Assembly: GCA_032358165.1 (NCBI GenBank)
Contig: JAALGY010000014.1
Span: forward strand, 558,001-622,000
DNA from: Diplosphaera chodatii
Lineage: Eukaryota; Chlorophyta; Trebouxiophyceae; Prasiolales; Stichococcaceae
DNA length: 64,000 nt
Direction: 5' to 3'
This document shows positions 21,801 to 35,246 of this stretch, piece after piece. Every line of letters starts with the position of its first letter. Within the stretch, counting starts at the first letter, position 1. The notes below the pieces were generated by a model. The model was not told where the DNA came from. It ran no database searches and worked only from the letters and a program-made list of their open reading frames with translations. Both the position numbers and the translations under genes were made by a program.

Positions 21801-24800
21801 GTTTCGCTTTTGTGCGAAATGGCGAGCACAAGCAACAATGATGTGTTTGCAGGGCAGCACCTCCCCTCTCTGGGAGTACGCCTGCAGTCCACCTTGCACA
21901 TAGACCGATGAGGGCAATATCACCCAGCAGTAGGCAGTAGCGGTGCGGGAAAGCAGCGGTGCTGCCGACAGCTGTGCAGCAGCGATGCAGGGAAGCTTAA
22001 TAAGGCAGCCAGTGCATGGTCTGGGCTGCCAAGGCCAGCTGACGTGCATCGCTGTTGCTTCATGTAGATCAAGCCAACGACATATCACGCACACCATTTG
22101 CAGCTCTCGAGTGTGCAAGGAGGTGAAAACAGAAACCATTCAGAAGCTTGACCAAAGGAGAGTTCGCCCGTACCTGGGCCTGGATCGCGGAGGACATGGC
22201 GCCCAGGTGCACGGGGATGTGGGGCGCGTTGGCCACCAGGCCGCCGTCGGGGGAGAACAGCGCGCACGAGAAGTCCAGGCGCTCCTTGATGTTGACGCTG
22301 ATGCTGGTGCGCTGCAGGGTGCGCCCCATCTCCTCCGCTAGGCCCATGAACCTGCGCAGCAGCACATCTTCCCGAGTCAACTCTTGCATGCGACCCATGC
22401 ATTAGTGTCCAAGCTGTAGTGTTGCCATGTAACAACAGAACAGAACAGAACAACTTTCAGGCCTTTAGAGTGGAATGACATGGTCCACACACCTGTGGGA
22501 GAATACTGAGAGCTGCACGGGGTCCTTCTCGGTGGTGGCGCCGGTGCCGGACACCGCCTCCCGCTCGAGCTCAATGCGCACGCTGCCGCCGGGCGTGATG
22601 TGCGCAGTGCACTGCGGCTCCACCTGCAGCAATGTGTTGGGAGCTCGAGCTCGGCAAAAGGTGTCCTTGCTCCCTTGCAGCCAGCAGGGCTCACACAGCA
22701 ACACAAGCCGGCAGACAATGGGTGAAGATGCACTGGTCAGCCACGCAGGCTGCAGCATCCAAGAGCGTCTGCACGGTTCTCTGATGCGTTTGAAGCAGTC
22801 CTGTAGGGGTAAGCAGACAGCATTGCAGATGAATTTGTGTGCTACGGCTGACCACGATGGTCGAGATGTCGTCGATCAGCAACGCAGGCCCCTGAATGAC
22901 GTGTCCAGGCACCAGATCAGACAGCAGGTACGCCGGCGTCTTCTTTCGGCCCCCATACTCGAAGAATGCCGACACCTCCGCAACTGGAGTATGCAGCGGC
23001 CCTGCGCATGATGCCAACAAACGAGTTCAACCGTGGTTGTGAGGTCCACTGACAGCTCCCAGCACTGTCTGCACCGTACTGTGACAATACCGCTGGTACG
23101 AAGCAAGAGCTGCCCCCTGCACGGTCTCAATATCACCACTCGAAGCACATCGGCTTCCTCAAATGTGGTTGCTTGACAGAGCACATGCATGGGTTCATCT
23201 GTATGCGCACGTGGTTTGTCGTCCAGTTTGCCGGGCGTGGGCAGCTCCACAGACCGCCCCGTGGCCCGCACCCGCACATCATCCACAATGATGTCGCGGT
23301 CCTGCGGCCAGCTCAGGTTCGCAGATTGTGCATGACCATGCTGAATGTGCTACGGATGGGCTGTGGTACGGAGGATATGCTAGAGCAAGCCTGTGCACTT
23401 GACCTGGAGGGTGCGTCAGGCCCCAATTTGGCCTCACATGCATATGCCCTAGTCAGTGAATGCCAAGTGATATGTTCGAGCATCGCCAGGCAATGTAGCC
23501 AGCCTACCTCCAACACGAAGCCAAACTCCCGCTTGTACTGCTCCTCGAACGCCTTGGCTGGGTCCGCCTTGCCGCTGGCGGCAAATGGCGTCATCACGGG
23601 GACGTCCGTTCCATCGTATCGCAGGTTCAGGTACCGCTCCACGCCAATCTGGTCCTCCCTGAAGCCCTGCATATGCGGAGAGTGTGGGACGTAGCACCCT
23701 CAGTTCACAGCAAAGATGATACAGAATGGTCCTGCTATGGTCAGCAGGTACGACATTACTGAATCAACTCCGACACTGGGCTTGATCTTTGGCGGCAGAC
23801 CGTCAGGGTGCATTGTGCACCTGGTCCTGCAGCGTCTTGGTTGCCTGTTTCTCCAGGATTGTCAGGCGCTTTGCGAGCTGCTTCGCGCTCTTGCTGTCCA
23901 GTGGCACGGCAGCCGGCTCTTGCTTCTCTGCCACCACATCCGCTAGGCCGATACCTGAACGGCTAGGGACAAAATTCTGTCAACAGGTCCACGCTCACAG
24001 TGGCAAGACAGTCAGCTCTACAGCCATGGCCATGATTCGCGATAACCATGCCCTCAGCCACCAACGACACATGCACAGAACAACAAGTAGCTGTACTTTC
24101 TCGTGTGCTGCGTATTCAGTGGAATCCTCAGCTGCACCACACTTTTGGATCATGCACGGCGCTCACCAACTGCAGACAGGATGCCGGAGTAGCGGTGCAC
24201 AAAGATGGTGCGCATGCCCAGCGCGGCGGCGATGGCGCACGCATGCTGCCCTCCCGCCCCTCCGAAGCACGCCAGCACATGCGCTGCCACATCGTACCCC
24301 TGTTTTAAGCATGCCCAATGTGCAAGAGTGGTTAACGCTTCTGACTTGGATCGGGAGGAAGTGCCTCAGAACAGAAGTCAACCAGTTGCAATACTGCATT
24401 TGCTGCCACATAACTTTGACGAGTTTCCCTGCATTGGTGTGTGCATGGACATATGGGTCAACGACCATAGTCTCACCCGCATCTGGGTGAGCGCACGGAT
24501 TGGGCGGCACATCGTTTCGTTGGCAACCCGAATGAACCCCATCGCAACCTCGTCCACGCTCTTCGATGGCTGCTTGGCCTCCTTTGCATGCTTGTTGACT
24601 TCCTGAGCCACCTCCTCCATGGCTTTCCTGCAGGACCACGTCAGAGCCATACTGCTAGGCCTAGTCATGCCGCCTCCTTGGGCCGTGCCTGTGATGCTTG
24701 CTGGTCAAGCACTGCCATGGTGCTCACGCTGTGTCACCTATGCAATGTGACAGGAATTGGGGTCGACAACCACACAGGCGCGACGAACTGCAGAAATTGG

Positions 24801-25315
24801 TATCACACCTGGCGGCATCACCATCCAGCGGCTCGTCCTCGTTGGGGCCGAAGATTTTGGGGAAGTACTCCGGCAGGATGCGGCCCAGCACCAGGTTGGC
24901 GTCTGTGATGGCCAGGTAGCCGCCCTTGCGGTAGCACACCGGCCCGGGGTGCGCACCCGCCGACTCTGGACCCGCCTGTGATGCACACAATCAGGCTGTG
25001 CTGCTGGCACAAGCAGCGCCTTGTCAGCGTTGCATGCCAGCTGCACACGTGCTCTGGCGTTTGGTGCGGTGAATGGTACCTGGAAGAGGCCGCGGCGGAA
25101 GAAGAGGCGCGAGCCGCCGCCCGCAGCCACTGTGTTGATGTCCAGCTGCGGCGCCTGGATCGTCACACCTGTAAGCAGCATTCGTCAGGGTTCTCACAAT
25201 CGGCGACGCCATGAGGGCGCCTTGGGCATGAGCTGGGGTGTTGGCAGCGGCTGTATAGGGAGCACCTGCCGTGGTGGACTCGAAGACGTGCTCGTATGTG
25301 CCGGCGTAGCGGGAG

Positions 25316-25351
<36 letters not shown>

Positions 25352-28060
25352 ACCTGCTGGTCGCCCGCCTCGCTGCCCTCCCACACCGTCGTCAGTGCAT
25401 AGCCCACATACCTGCGCCCGCGCAGTGTTACAGCGCTTGCTGCTGCAGAGTCCGCATGCAGTGTTGCCATGCATGTTTCTCAGTGTAAGAACAGGATGCC
25501 AGCGCGCATCACACTCTGCAAAGCAGATGTATGGCGCATGTTACGTTGGCAGATGCTGCCCTGATACCAGCTGCAAGGAAGGCGCACCCGCCGGCGGGCC
25601 CGGACAGGATGGCCTTGTGGCCGGAGAACAGGTCGACGGGCGTGAGGCCGCCGTCCGACTGCATGAACTGCAGGTTCACCTCCGATAGCCCCTCGTCGAA
25701 CCCCGACTGGAAGGTGTTGATGTACCTGTGTGCAGCATTGAGCAACACCCGTTGAAGTGTCACATGTGTACTGCAGCTGGGAGCCGTGCACATGATATCA
25801 CCAACTTGCCTTCCAGAGTGACAGGGGTGAGCATTGCGAGATATCGAGCAGCAGCAGCATCGTAGGTCTGGCACACCGCAGGATGCCGGGCGTGAGGTAG
25901 GCGTCAGCGGCGGCAGTGAACCCACGCGGCACCATCTTCACCATCGGCATCACAGTGCTGGAGAGGCTGACCTGCGGGCGCAGCCGGCACAGGGAGCTCG
26001 TGGTGGTGATGTGGCCGTGCCACACCTTGACACCACTTGCAGTATCGCAGACGTCTTGTGCCCTGTAACACCAACCAGTGGATGCTCAACAGACAGGATC
26101 GTGTATCACTTTAGGAAGCCTTGCATCTGAGAAGTGGTGTCAGCTGCCACCTGTGTGAAGCCCAGCCCCTTGGCCAGCTCGCCAACCTCCGTTTCGTGGT
26201 CGGGGAACAGGTACGAGTTCTTCAGCACCACCGCCACGCTCATGATGCCCTTCCCCTGGACTGCCTGCAGCACGGGACCCACTGTCTCCTTGCTCGTGAC
26301 CATGAAGGAGCAATAATAGCCTGCTGTTGCGTCTTGGCAAATCGCCTGATGCTATACTTCAGGGAAATGTATTGGGGGCATGTGTATGCCCAGCATTTGC
26401 AGCATCAGCTTGCAGGCAGCGCGCACAACATGTGCCACTGCATGGAGCCAGCGCACGCAGGCCACCCTGACCTTGAGGTCGTGGACCAGCGTCTCCAGGT
26501 CAATCTTGCGGCGCACGCACACCACCTCGCCCGTGACTGCCTCCCGGCGCTCCCCCTCCGGTGCGTACTCCTTCTCGTCCTCCTGGGGGTGCGGCCCCGA
26601 CCGCCTGCAAGGACTCGACCCTCAAGCTTGAGGCCCACCTGCTAGTACACATGTGGCCTTGTTGACCTAACTGGCACAGGTATCCGAGGCGTGCAGGGTC
26701 GGTCCTGCAACCCTGGACATGGAATCGATGCACCTGTCTGGCTCGGTGCCCAGCGGCAGCAGCACCTCCTCGTCGACCTCCACCACCTCCTCGTACAGCA
26801 CATCCGGCACCCGGATCTGGAGGTCGAAGATGTGCGGCCGCGCCTGCAGCATGACACGCACAGCTGATGCACAGCGACCTATCACTCACCAGAACGCTCT
26901 TGCTGAGCATACCGAGTGCCAGGCCACACGCATGCCCATCGATTGGACGATGCATGCATGTCTGCCTCACACCACAGTGCTTGGTGAATACTGTTGCTGC
27001 TTCGTCGGCTTGCCTGGTTGCCAATGTGCAGCAGGTCCCGGAAGCCGCGGGTGACGACCAGGGCGCAGCGCTCCCCCTTGCGCTCCAGCAGCGCATTGGT
27101 CGCCACCTGCGCCCATAAGATCAGTCTGATCACACAGTGATCCTCAGTCAGCTGCAGCGCGGTTATCAGGGTCGCTTGCTGCTGGGATGCTGACCAGGTA
27201 GCTCAACACTGTGCAGCTGCTGCAAAGACATGGCATGAGATATCTACATGTATGCGCTGCCTTCCACCCGCCATTGCTGACTTTGTCACTTTGCTGGAGG
27301 TCGGCCGTGGCTACAGTTCAGTGACTCACAGTGGTGCCCATGCGGATGGCGTCAATGCGGGAGGTATCCAGCGGCTCGTCCCGCGGGTGCGGCTCCCCCG
27401 TGACCTGCTCCAGCACGCGCCGGATGCCCTCCCGCGGGGCGTCCGCGTAGTTGCTCGGGTCCTCGCTCAGCAGCTTCATCACGCTGCAGCGGTGCAGGAG
27501 CAGACATGATGGACACCTCGGAGAGGGTTTGCTGCCATACACAATGCGTGATGGTGTAGGAGAAGCTGCAGCAGGCGAGGCATCCTGCAGGATGCCTCCT
27601 GCAGGCGCGCCGGAGTACCTTCCCACAGTGGGTTTTTGAGCATCAAGTCTTACACAATTGCCCAATCACGCTGCAGCTTTCCATACATCAGTGTAGCAAG
27701 AGTGCAGCAGTGACACTGTGCAACAGCCTTTGGCGCCTTGCACAGCCATCTGCAATGCATGTTGATTGCCATTACTCCCTCCAACTGGCAGCAGCACGCA
27801 CTGCGCACCTGTGCCGGGTGCTGTCATCCTCAAGCGGCACCTGCAGGTTGTCAAAGTTTCATTGTGCATGCTGAGTCTTCCACCATATATCAGTGGTGAA
27901 GCAGCCTACAAGCACTCGGGTGACCAGCACCGAGATACGCTGGGTGCATTGACATGGGTCGCACGCATGTGCATGGATGCACCTCTGCAAAGACATCGGT
28001 GAAGGTGCCGCCTCGATCGATGGAGAAGCGCAGTGTTCTGCCCTCCTTGACACCCTTCAT
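17191..28060 (-). CDS. OPLAH: 5-oxoprolinase (ATP-hydrolysing), with basic C-terminal tail
   Basis: Hydrolyses 5-oxo-L-proline to glutamate with ATP, in glutathione turnover; cytosolic. This is the single-chain eukaryotic form spread over more than 20 exons. The start at 28060 gives [20 protein letters not shown], the family N terminus. The order is then [194 protein letters not shown], and [17 protein letters not shown]. The hydantoinase A/oxoprolinase and hydantoinase B halves are therefore both complete. After the usual end, an in-phase exon adds about 85 residues rich in G, R, K and A ([15 protein letters not shown]). This tail is not typical of the enzyme. A telomere-like repeat lies in one intron. 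Confidence 0.95.
18755..18771. repeat. interstitial telomere-like repeat / telo-box
   Basis: The sequence CCCTAAACCCTAAACCC is two and a half units of the plant-type TTTAGGG telomere repeat. It lies in an intron of the 5-oxoprolinase gene, just downstream (in transcription order) of the exon encoding [12 protein letters not shown]. It contains the AAACCCTAA telo-box core seen in plant promoters. Chlamydomonas itself uses TTTTAGGG, so the seven-base unit points to another green algal lineage if it reflects the telomere. Confidence 0.75.
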
Positions 28061-28490
28061 GGCGATGAAGGGGTATGCTGGCGGAGCCCGAGCCCTAACC
28101 CCGCCTTGCACCTGTCTCAAAGATGAGTGCTTGCTGCGAAGGCCAGGTTGGGCATTACAGGGCAACAGCGGTCGGATCGCAGAGGTCAACGATACTGCGC
28201 CGTGCCACTTTGCGACAGCACACACAGTAGAGGCTCGCTGCATTGCCGTTGTAAAAACTCGATCACTAATGCATGCGAACCTCGCTTCTGGTCAGCAACC
28301 TGCTGGCACAGCTGGCACTCATGCCGAGATCAATTGTTGCAGCCTGTCGCAGATGTGCCTCTGTTGCAGCTGTCTGACATTTTGAAGACCATTCTGTCAC
28401 CTTGCGCCTTTCAGAGGCCTTTGCCACACTGCGATCCACTATCTGCCATGCAGGCTGCATGCAACACCGGCTGAGTCCACCGCACCTGCC
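28061..28490. promoter_or_regulatory. divergent region between 5-oxoprolinase and an unknown gene
   Basis: About 430 bp lie between the 5-oxoprolinase start codon (28060, minus strand) and the first open frame of the plus-strand gene that follows. No coding exon is convincing here, and the region is likely to contain both promoters. No specific element is recognised. Confidence 0.3.
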
Positions 28491-29847
28491 GTGCGAGGTT
28501 CGGGTAACGGAACCTGCAACTATCTGATGCTGTGCTGCACCAGGCGTGTTAACACGTGCCTTGTACTACGCCCGAGCAGAGACCGATTGCTTGGGTGCAA
28601 CAGCGCCACCGGCATCTGCAGTAGCTCGTTCTTTGCGCACGACCCTCAAAGACCTCAGCGGTATGCAGCTGATGTCAGAGCAGCTGCGGCTAGCTTGGCA
28701 CATGAAGGGAGCGCGCTTAATCCGCACTTACAAAGGCCGCCTCAGCGCACGGCATTGACGCCGTCAGTCAAGAAGGGGCTGCGGCGGATACTCTGCAGGC
28801 GCCTGCTCTGCAAGACAGTCCAGGCACAATATAGAGATGCCCACGTGGAGCGCCCGCGGCTGCCACACCTTTGTCGCAGCATTCAGCAGGGCTTCTTCGA
28901 GGTGACACATGCAGGACATCGCCAGGGCCCAGCGCTGCACATTGCAAACAAGCTTCATGCCCACATACCGACAACACTTCTGGTTGTGCCCTGCAGCTGT
29001 GCATCCAGAACAACAGCCGGCCTGCGGCGGCGGCGCTGGCAGACATAGTGGCCGCTGCGCTGGCAGCGTACCAGGCAGCCTACAGTCTGGACCACCTGCG
29101 ACTCGAGCTTGAGCACGGCGTGCACACGGCAGTGGACGCGGCGGGCTACCGGCTCACGGCTGGGGAGCAGTGGTACCGCGCACAGTGGCTGGACACGGCA
29201 AGACCCTGGCATCAGATTGCTCAGGCTGATGCTGTTGCGCCAATACCACCGCTCACATGCACATCATGGTGCATACACACGGAGACACCGGCTGAGCTCT
29301 GGCAGTGCATTTCAGCATCCTGCATCGACCCATCACGTGGTTACATGGTGTGTGCATGGTTTGCGCAGGTCTATATGACCATGCAGCTGCTGGCGGGGCT
29401 GAGGCAGGGAGATGCTGCGCTGGAGGCTGCCCAGGCGCTGCGGCCATGGCGACCCGAGGACCAAGGTCTGCTGTCGACGGTGGAGCGCACCGTGCAGGTG
29501 GTGCCGCAACCACCCCTTCCTTCTACGACATCGCGCAAGGAGCCAGTAAACCTGGTGTCTGCAAGCGCTACCTCACACGCCGCTGGCCTTCTGGCCTGTC
29601 AAAAGATGCACGGCAGGATAACGCACACATTCGTGCATGCAGGGTTACCTGAACAATGACCCCAGGACCAGCGTGCAGCTTGACCGTGCACTCGCCACCA
29701 CGGGTGCTCACTGCTGTGCGAATTTCTGCGGTCTTGTGCCTATCTCCTCGACTGTGCACAAGCCGGCTTCCATGTACTCGGATGATTGTGTTATTGGTCA
29801 ATGCTCAGGGCTATCCGGGGGGCCCGCTACCGAGGCCGAGACCATAG
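28491..29847 (+). CDS. hypothetical protein, helical, function unknown
   Basis: Three downstream exons join cleanly. One ends at a GTGACA donor after RSIQQGFFE. The next runs to 29197 and includes LCIQNNSRPAAAALADIV, YQAAYSLDHLRLELEHGVH and LTAGEQWYRAQWLDT. Another starts at 29369 with VYMTMQLLAGLRQGDAALEA and runs to STVERTVQ. A last part, GYLNNDPRTSVQLDRALATT, continues in phase into GYPGGPLPRPRP and a stop at 29845-29847. The intron 29198-29368 begins GCAAGA, a GC-AG intron, and the join across it keeps phase. The 5' end between 28.49 and 28.75 kb is not resolved. No family is recognised. The pattern of short amphipathic helices is all that can be said. Confidence 0.5.
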
Positions 29848-30446
29848 CCGCCCAGTTTGTGCCAATATCACAGGTCGGATACAACATTGACAAAGCATTC
29901 CTTCATCTCCACCTCGGAGCCGCGAGTCAGCCGAGCAAGCTGCTGTGGGTATGCTGGCAGATGGCATTCCCGACGCTTTGTGCCTGCAACTGCAGGTGGT
30001 GCTACTGACACTCAGGATACTAGATCACCAGAGCCCAGCTGCATTGTGAGCGTTGGTCATGGCTTGCAGTGCATTGCAGAAACACAGTTCAGCTGGCATC
30101 AAATGCTTGCAGTTGATGTTTACGGCCTCAAAGACTGTGTTCAGTTGCGGTGTCGCCATATATCCACCAGTTTCAAAGCAGGCCGCATGGTCTGAACAGC
30201 CGCAGCACATTTAGAGACATCCAATTTACACGGAAGCCTGCCAGCAGCAAGCAGCCGGTTCTCGTTTGTTCCAGCCACACACCCTGCTGCCAGCAACAAA
30301 TTACTTGTTTCTTAGTCATACACATGCTACAGGGCCAACACCAAATCTATATTGGCAGTTGGCTCAAAACAGCTGCGCTGAGTCCTGGCTCTAGCTGAAG
30401 TGATATGGTCGATGGCTTTGTAATGCACAGGATGGTCACCGGACCA
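29848..30446. other. intergenic region, no gene seen
   Basis: This stretch lies between two convergent genes (plus strand ending 29847, minus strand ending 30447). The open frames here are short and have no protein-like continuity or splice support. I see no RNA gene or mobile element. Confidence 0.4.
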
Positions 30447-32040
30447 TCATAACTCTGACTTGTTGCACGGCATGATGCTACTGTCTACCGATCTGCGCCC
30501 AGCTGGAGCTGTGCCATATGCCTCACTGCTGATCCGATGCTTGCGTGCCGCTTGCTGATGCTGCCGCTCACAGTGTGCAGGGTGCCACTGCTGTTCTGCA
30601 CAGCGCGCGCGTCCGTGCGGGCTCATGTGCCGGCTCCTCTGCAGCTGCTCGCGCGCCTGTTCTGCCTCCTGTATGATCAACCATGTTCTAATATCTGCCA
30701 CCACTACTCCATGACAGCTGCAGGTGCAAGGCACATAGATGACCTTGGATGCTTGCTGTTGCCTATATACGCACGCCGAAAAGGGTCAACAATTTGCAAC
30801 ATTGACAGCAGTCTCGCATGCAAACATGAGTGTACTCGAACATTTGCACAGCACAGCATGATGCTGAGAGAGGTCCGACATGTGCAGCAGAGCGTCACCG
30901 TGAAAACCTGCGTTTCTCTTGTCACTAGTATGCTGAAATCCCGCCTCGCCTGGTACTCCTTCATTACGAGGTCCCGATACTGTGCAAAGACGGGTTCAGT
31001 TTCAATCTTGCACAGACGTTAGGAGACCAGACATCCGTCTGAAACGCAGAGCACTTATCACCTGGAGCAGCAGGTCGCCGTAGGCTCTGAGCTGTGCGCA
31101 GAGTGCTGGCTGCTGCAGGCCCTTCATGGACGCCAGCACAGCGTCAAGTTCCGCTTGCGTGCTGTTGACATCCTTTGCCAGCTTGCGCAACTTGCTGTGC
31201 AGCTGGCGCCTTTCCGCCATCAGGGCCAGGTGATCCTGGCGCAGCTTTTGGAAGGTGCATTGTGACGACTGTGGCGCCTGAGATGCCTCAGCTGTGCCTG
31301 TGCCCGTGGCTGATAAGCTCCTGGTGGCGACGTCCTCTGACTCGTGACCTGCACTCTGCGCCACGGCGCGCATCACGCCCGCGGTCATGGCAGCGCCCTG
31401 TGCGAGCTTTAGGCTCTCCACATCGCCCCTGCTGAGCCACCTCCAGATCCCATCTTCCATAGGTAACGGCGCATTGCCGCCTGAAGTGCGCATCATTGCG
31501 GCTGGAGCACAGCCGACGCTGACTCCCTCAGCCCCGCAGGTCATCGCGGCCGGAATGGTATGCGAAGCGTGCATCTGTGGCAGCGTGGGCACTTGCCATG
31601 CAGCTGGAGGTGAGAGACTGTTGGATGTTCAGGGATGTCAAGAGGTGCTGACATAGATGTGAGAAATCAAGTGAGGCCGTGTGAGGGTGGTCACTCGGCG
31701 GCTGAAGTCAGAAAGGAACACGATGTGAGGTTGGACGATGTGATGTGACAGTTGGCGCGGGGCTTGCAGAAGAGGAGAATATCAAGGCTGTGACGTTGTC
31801 GAGTCTCGAGTGCCATCTGCTGATCTGTGCCCATCACGCTGCTCCTTTACTGCGGTGCCCAAATCTCGTGCGAATGTCCTGCAGGGCCGCATGTAACAAG
31901 GTTGCTTCGGGGGCGCTGACTACGCCTTTTCCTGTGTCATAGTTGTCCCCACCTTCTACAGCCTTCTTGAACGTGTCCAACGAATCGTCAGGCATGTCGC
32001 CAAAGTCCCAGGAGCGCATATATATGCCGATGTTCATCAT
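30447..32040 (-). CDS. coiled-coil protein, function unknown
   Basis: The start is the ATG at 32040 (MMNIGIYMRSWDFGDMP), followed by DTFKKAVEGGDNYDTGKG. A GTAAAG donor after FGHR joins in phase to the exon beginning AWQVPTLPQMHASH. That exon carries a Ser/Ala-rich region and then a helical coiled-coil segment (LRQDHLALMAERRQLHSKL, KLAKDVNSTQAELDAVL, LCAQLRAYGDLLLQ). Two more exons follow: YRDLVMKEYQARRDFSILV and EAEQAREQLQRSRHM. A basic tail ends at a stop near 30447. Total length is about 350 residues. The arrangement resembles small coiled-coil subunits of cytoskeletal or spindle complexes, but I cannot assign one. The in-phase splice joins make the gene itself fairly safe. Confidence 0.6.
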
Positions 32041-32328
32041 GCGTTACAGACAGAAAAATAGCGGTACACAATTCGTCGGTGGCGGTCACACCTGGTCCTG
32101 CTGTATCACATCATACTGCCTGCGCAAGCATACCTCTTGCGGGATGCGGCAGGCATGGTGGTTGGACCCCCCACCCAAACCTCTGGCACTTAACACTCTG
32201 TTGCTGCAGGCAGCGCTGATAGCTGGACGGTCTGCAGCCAGGGTTGCCACCCCAGCTTGCGCATCAGCCACAGCCACGGCTGCTGGGGATACCTTCCACA
32301 AGGGCGCTCAGCGGTGCGGGCGGTGTCG

Positions 32329-32508
32329 CCACATCAGCGGGTGCGCCACATCAGCAGCGCGGCTACATCAGCGGTGCCGCCACATCAGCGGTGCGCCACA
32401 TCAGCGGCGGCAGTGATCGGTGCGCCACATCAGCGGCGGCGGTGATGGTGTATCTGGCGTCTCTGCCGGCAGCGGCGCCGCCACATCAGCGGTGCGCCAC
32501 ATCAGCGG
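32329..32508. repeat. minisatellite with CCACATCAGCGG core
   Basis: Eight copies of a core CCACATCAGCGG (two with one or two changes) occur in 180 bp, mostly spaced 15-17 bp and embedded in GTGCG or GCCG linkers. Spacers of about 30 and 57 bp interrupt the array. A plus-strand frame stays open through it and continues to 32705 with AAADTANPEQPGREYKAFLA and RRWYPHPMLKRIENSET. Whether that frame is expressed is unclear. Confidence 0.75.
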
Positions 32509-35246
32509 CAGCGGCGGTGTATCTAGCGTCTGCTGCGGCAATGCTGGCGGCAGCGCCCGCAGCGGCCGACACGGCGAACCCTGAGCAGCCGGGGCGCGAG
32601 TACAAGGCGTTCCTCGCGGCGCAGCGGGCTGCAGTTGTGGCGGACTTTCCAAGGAGGTGGTATCCCCACCCTATGCTGAAACGGATTGAGAATTCGGAGA
32701 CATGATCATCCTGTCTTCCTGTGCTCCCCGCAAACTTGATCTGTGGCCTATGCGCACGGCATGGTCGACCTGTGCTGGCAAGTGCTGCAAGGCATCCCCT
32801 CACTGACATGAAGCAAAGCTCTAGTACGAGTATTGTCACGCACGGCAATACTGGCTGTTCAAGCAGTTTGCACCAGCAGTGTGACTTTCTTCTCTGCTGC
32901 TGCATGAGATACATCTTGAGGCCCCTGACTTGCCACTGGAGACTGATGTAATGAGTTATGCAATGGCATAGGCTGCCGCCGCTGTGTCTAGTGCCAACGC
33001 ATATGCATCTACAAACGCCGGCGCTGATGCCAAGGTGCTTGCCTGCTGCCGGCAGCTGCTGGGGCCGCACGGCAGGTTCGACTGCCGCAGCCATGCTCAC
33101 GGCCACAGCTACAGCGACATCAGCAGCCACAGCCATGCCACTTTGGCCGACCGCCTGCAGCAGGCGCCAGTTTATCACAACCCTTCCCACCTTCAAAACT
33201 GGGGGTTGTACTATTGTGGCCTTCGTACCACCACCTTCACCGGAGCACCGGCCCCAGTCGCACGTGGACCTGACCGACTGGCCGACACCCCCTCCTTCCC
33301 GGTTTAGCCGTCACCGCACGCTGTTGAACTGCGGTGCTGCCTCGTGCAGCTGTTATTGCTAGTATTGAACGGTATCTAACATTTGGCCGGTTGTGCATAA
33401 GGCATCGACAGCGTTGCAGCGCTGCCTCGCCGACTGTACTACGGTGCTCAGAATTTGCACTGTACAAAGATTGAGCGGGGCGACGATTACTTCCATGCGT
33501 CCTAGCTGTTTCGACCCAATAACATGTCAGAACACATCTGCAGGCACCTCAAAGCCAATGTAAGCTTGTAGTACCGATCCCATCGCTTGAGCAAACACAT
33601 ATTGGCCCGCCTACCCCGCCCCCGGCGAACGCGTCCGGAGTGTGCAGTTGAGAGGTATGTGGCCGCCTATCTCCGACGCGCCCTCACCGCCGCGATCCTG
33701 ATATCAGCTTGCCTAATATCAGATACAGCACCGTTGGCCATGCTGTGCAGTGGTGCTGCCGGTCACATACGAAGGGACAAGTGGGATCCGATTACTATTG
33801 GTCCTTTCGAGAGCTCGCTCGACAAACCTCACCAGCACCGTGCTTCAGATGAGCTGGAAATCCATGTGGGCCTCGGCAGTGCAGCTAGGCATAGAAGTAT
33901 GTTGCAAGTGCATGTGGTTAAAACATCTCATCCCTGCCCAATGAAGCCGTCCGTCAACGACACACAGTGCATGGGTCTCGGATTTTCAGACCCGTCCGAC
34001 TGACCTGCATCCGCATCACACGAATCATGCCTGTGTGAAGAGGTTTCGGCATGTTGCATCGAGCGTTTGCGCAGTGGCGCTGGTGTTTGCCCTCTGATGA
34101 CGACAGCACCGCCTGTTTCCGGGAAACAACAGGAGCGCTCCAGTGTTGCCGCGACGCAGTCAGTTTGGGGCTCAGGTAGACCGATGTCCAACATGACGCG
34201 CAGCCTGGCAGAGACGTTCAAGGTCTTTTTAAGTTCTATCGCAACTTATTCTTCGGTTCTGTCAACCCTGTATGTTTTGCCTGGATACGTACTCGTTCGG
34301 GGCTGGGATGACTGGGTGGCAGCGACTCGAGTCAGAAGATCGGCCGCCCCTGTCTGCACTTTGATATCAATAAGTTGCGGCTGCCGACAGCTTGCACCCT
34401 GGCTGCTAGCAGGTTAAGCCAGGTGCACTGTCGGTTCATGCCCAGACGCTGGCTGCTGCAGCTCGCAAACACTTCACAATCTAGTTGTACTTGTACTGTT
34501 GCCACTGCTTGCCTCCTGCGATACCGCAGCGAGCCGCATCGAATAGCGAGTAATCTGCCGGTCATGTAGGCGCATTCACGCTTGACTGGCATTGCCTAGA
34601 CGTTTGGTAATCGGGGTCGGGCTATCGAAAGGGAGGACATGCAGTCCTTTCACGGTGTCCTTTCGAACGTTCTCTGGCTGTTCTTGTGTGCCTGCAAACT
34701 CCAACCAGGCAGTAAAGATAGTTTTGACATCACTTGTGGCGTCATGCCTGCATAAGGTAGCTTAACAAGATACCCACATGTGTACAGACGGATGGGCAAT
34801 GGCGCTGATCCAGATGTATGCACTGCGCAGCAGGGACGGGCGCCTGCCTCCGCTGTGCGGATTGCCCAAGCTGCACAGGAGGCAACATGCTGGGACGGAC
34901 CCTGAGCTTCCTCCTCCGCCTTTCTGGTGAAGCGTGCGAGTGCATGCACGCATACATGTGCGTGTGGTGGTAACAGACCTGTGACCAACGCACAAGGCGC
35001 CATGGCACCGCCAGTTTTTATTGCATGCCGTGATCCTTGGCAGGTTATATGCTACTCTGGATGGCGGAAAGCCATCCGGATGTCCTCATCGCACACATTA
35101 TATCGCTCATCGGCCATGTTAGAGTTTCATGCTACTATCGGCTAACCACATGTTGTGCTGTGCAATATGCGCTGCTGACATGGCTTCAACCGTACGTGTA
35201 TGCAAGCATCACATGAGTTGACGATCTATACTGCACTTCCTTGCAG
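32509..35246. other. gene-poor stretch with only weak open frames
   Basis: Several open frames of 60-140 codons occur on both strands, but none has convincing splice joins or a family match. Protein-like pieces on the plus strand are EQPGREYKAFLAAQRAAVV (ending 32705), GRFDCRSHAHGHSYSD (about 33.1 kb), GWAMALIQMYALRSRDGRL (about 34.8 kb) and YMLLWMAESHPDVLIAHII (about 35.05 kb). The last two could be upstream exons of the gene at 35.25-36.21 kb. From about 33.4 kb onward the base composition becomes visibly less GC-rich than in the flanking genes. Confidence 0.4.

Noticed and set aside
32244..32705. An open plus-strand frame through the minisatellite that could be a transit-peptide-bearing protein.
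   Set aside because: Repeats of CCACATCAGCGG keep several frames open by chance. The C terminus looks protein-like but I found no start or upstream exon to support a gene.
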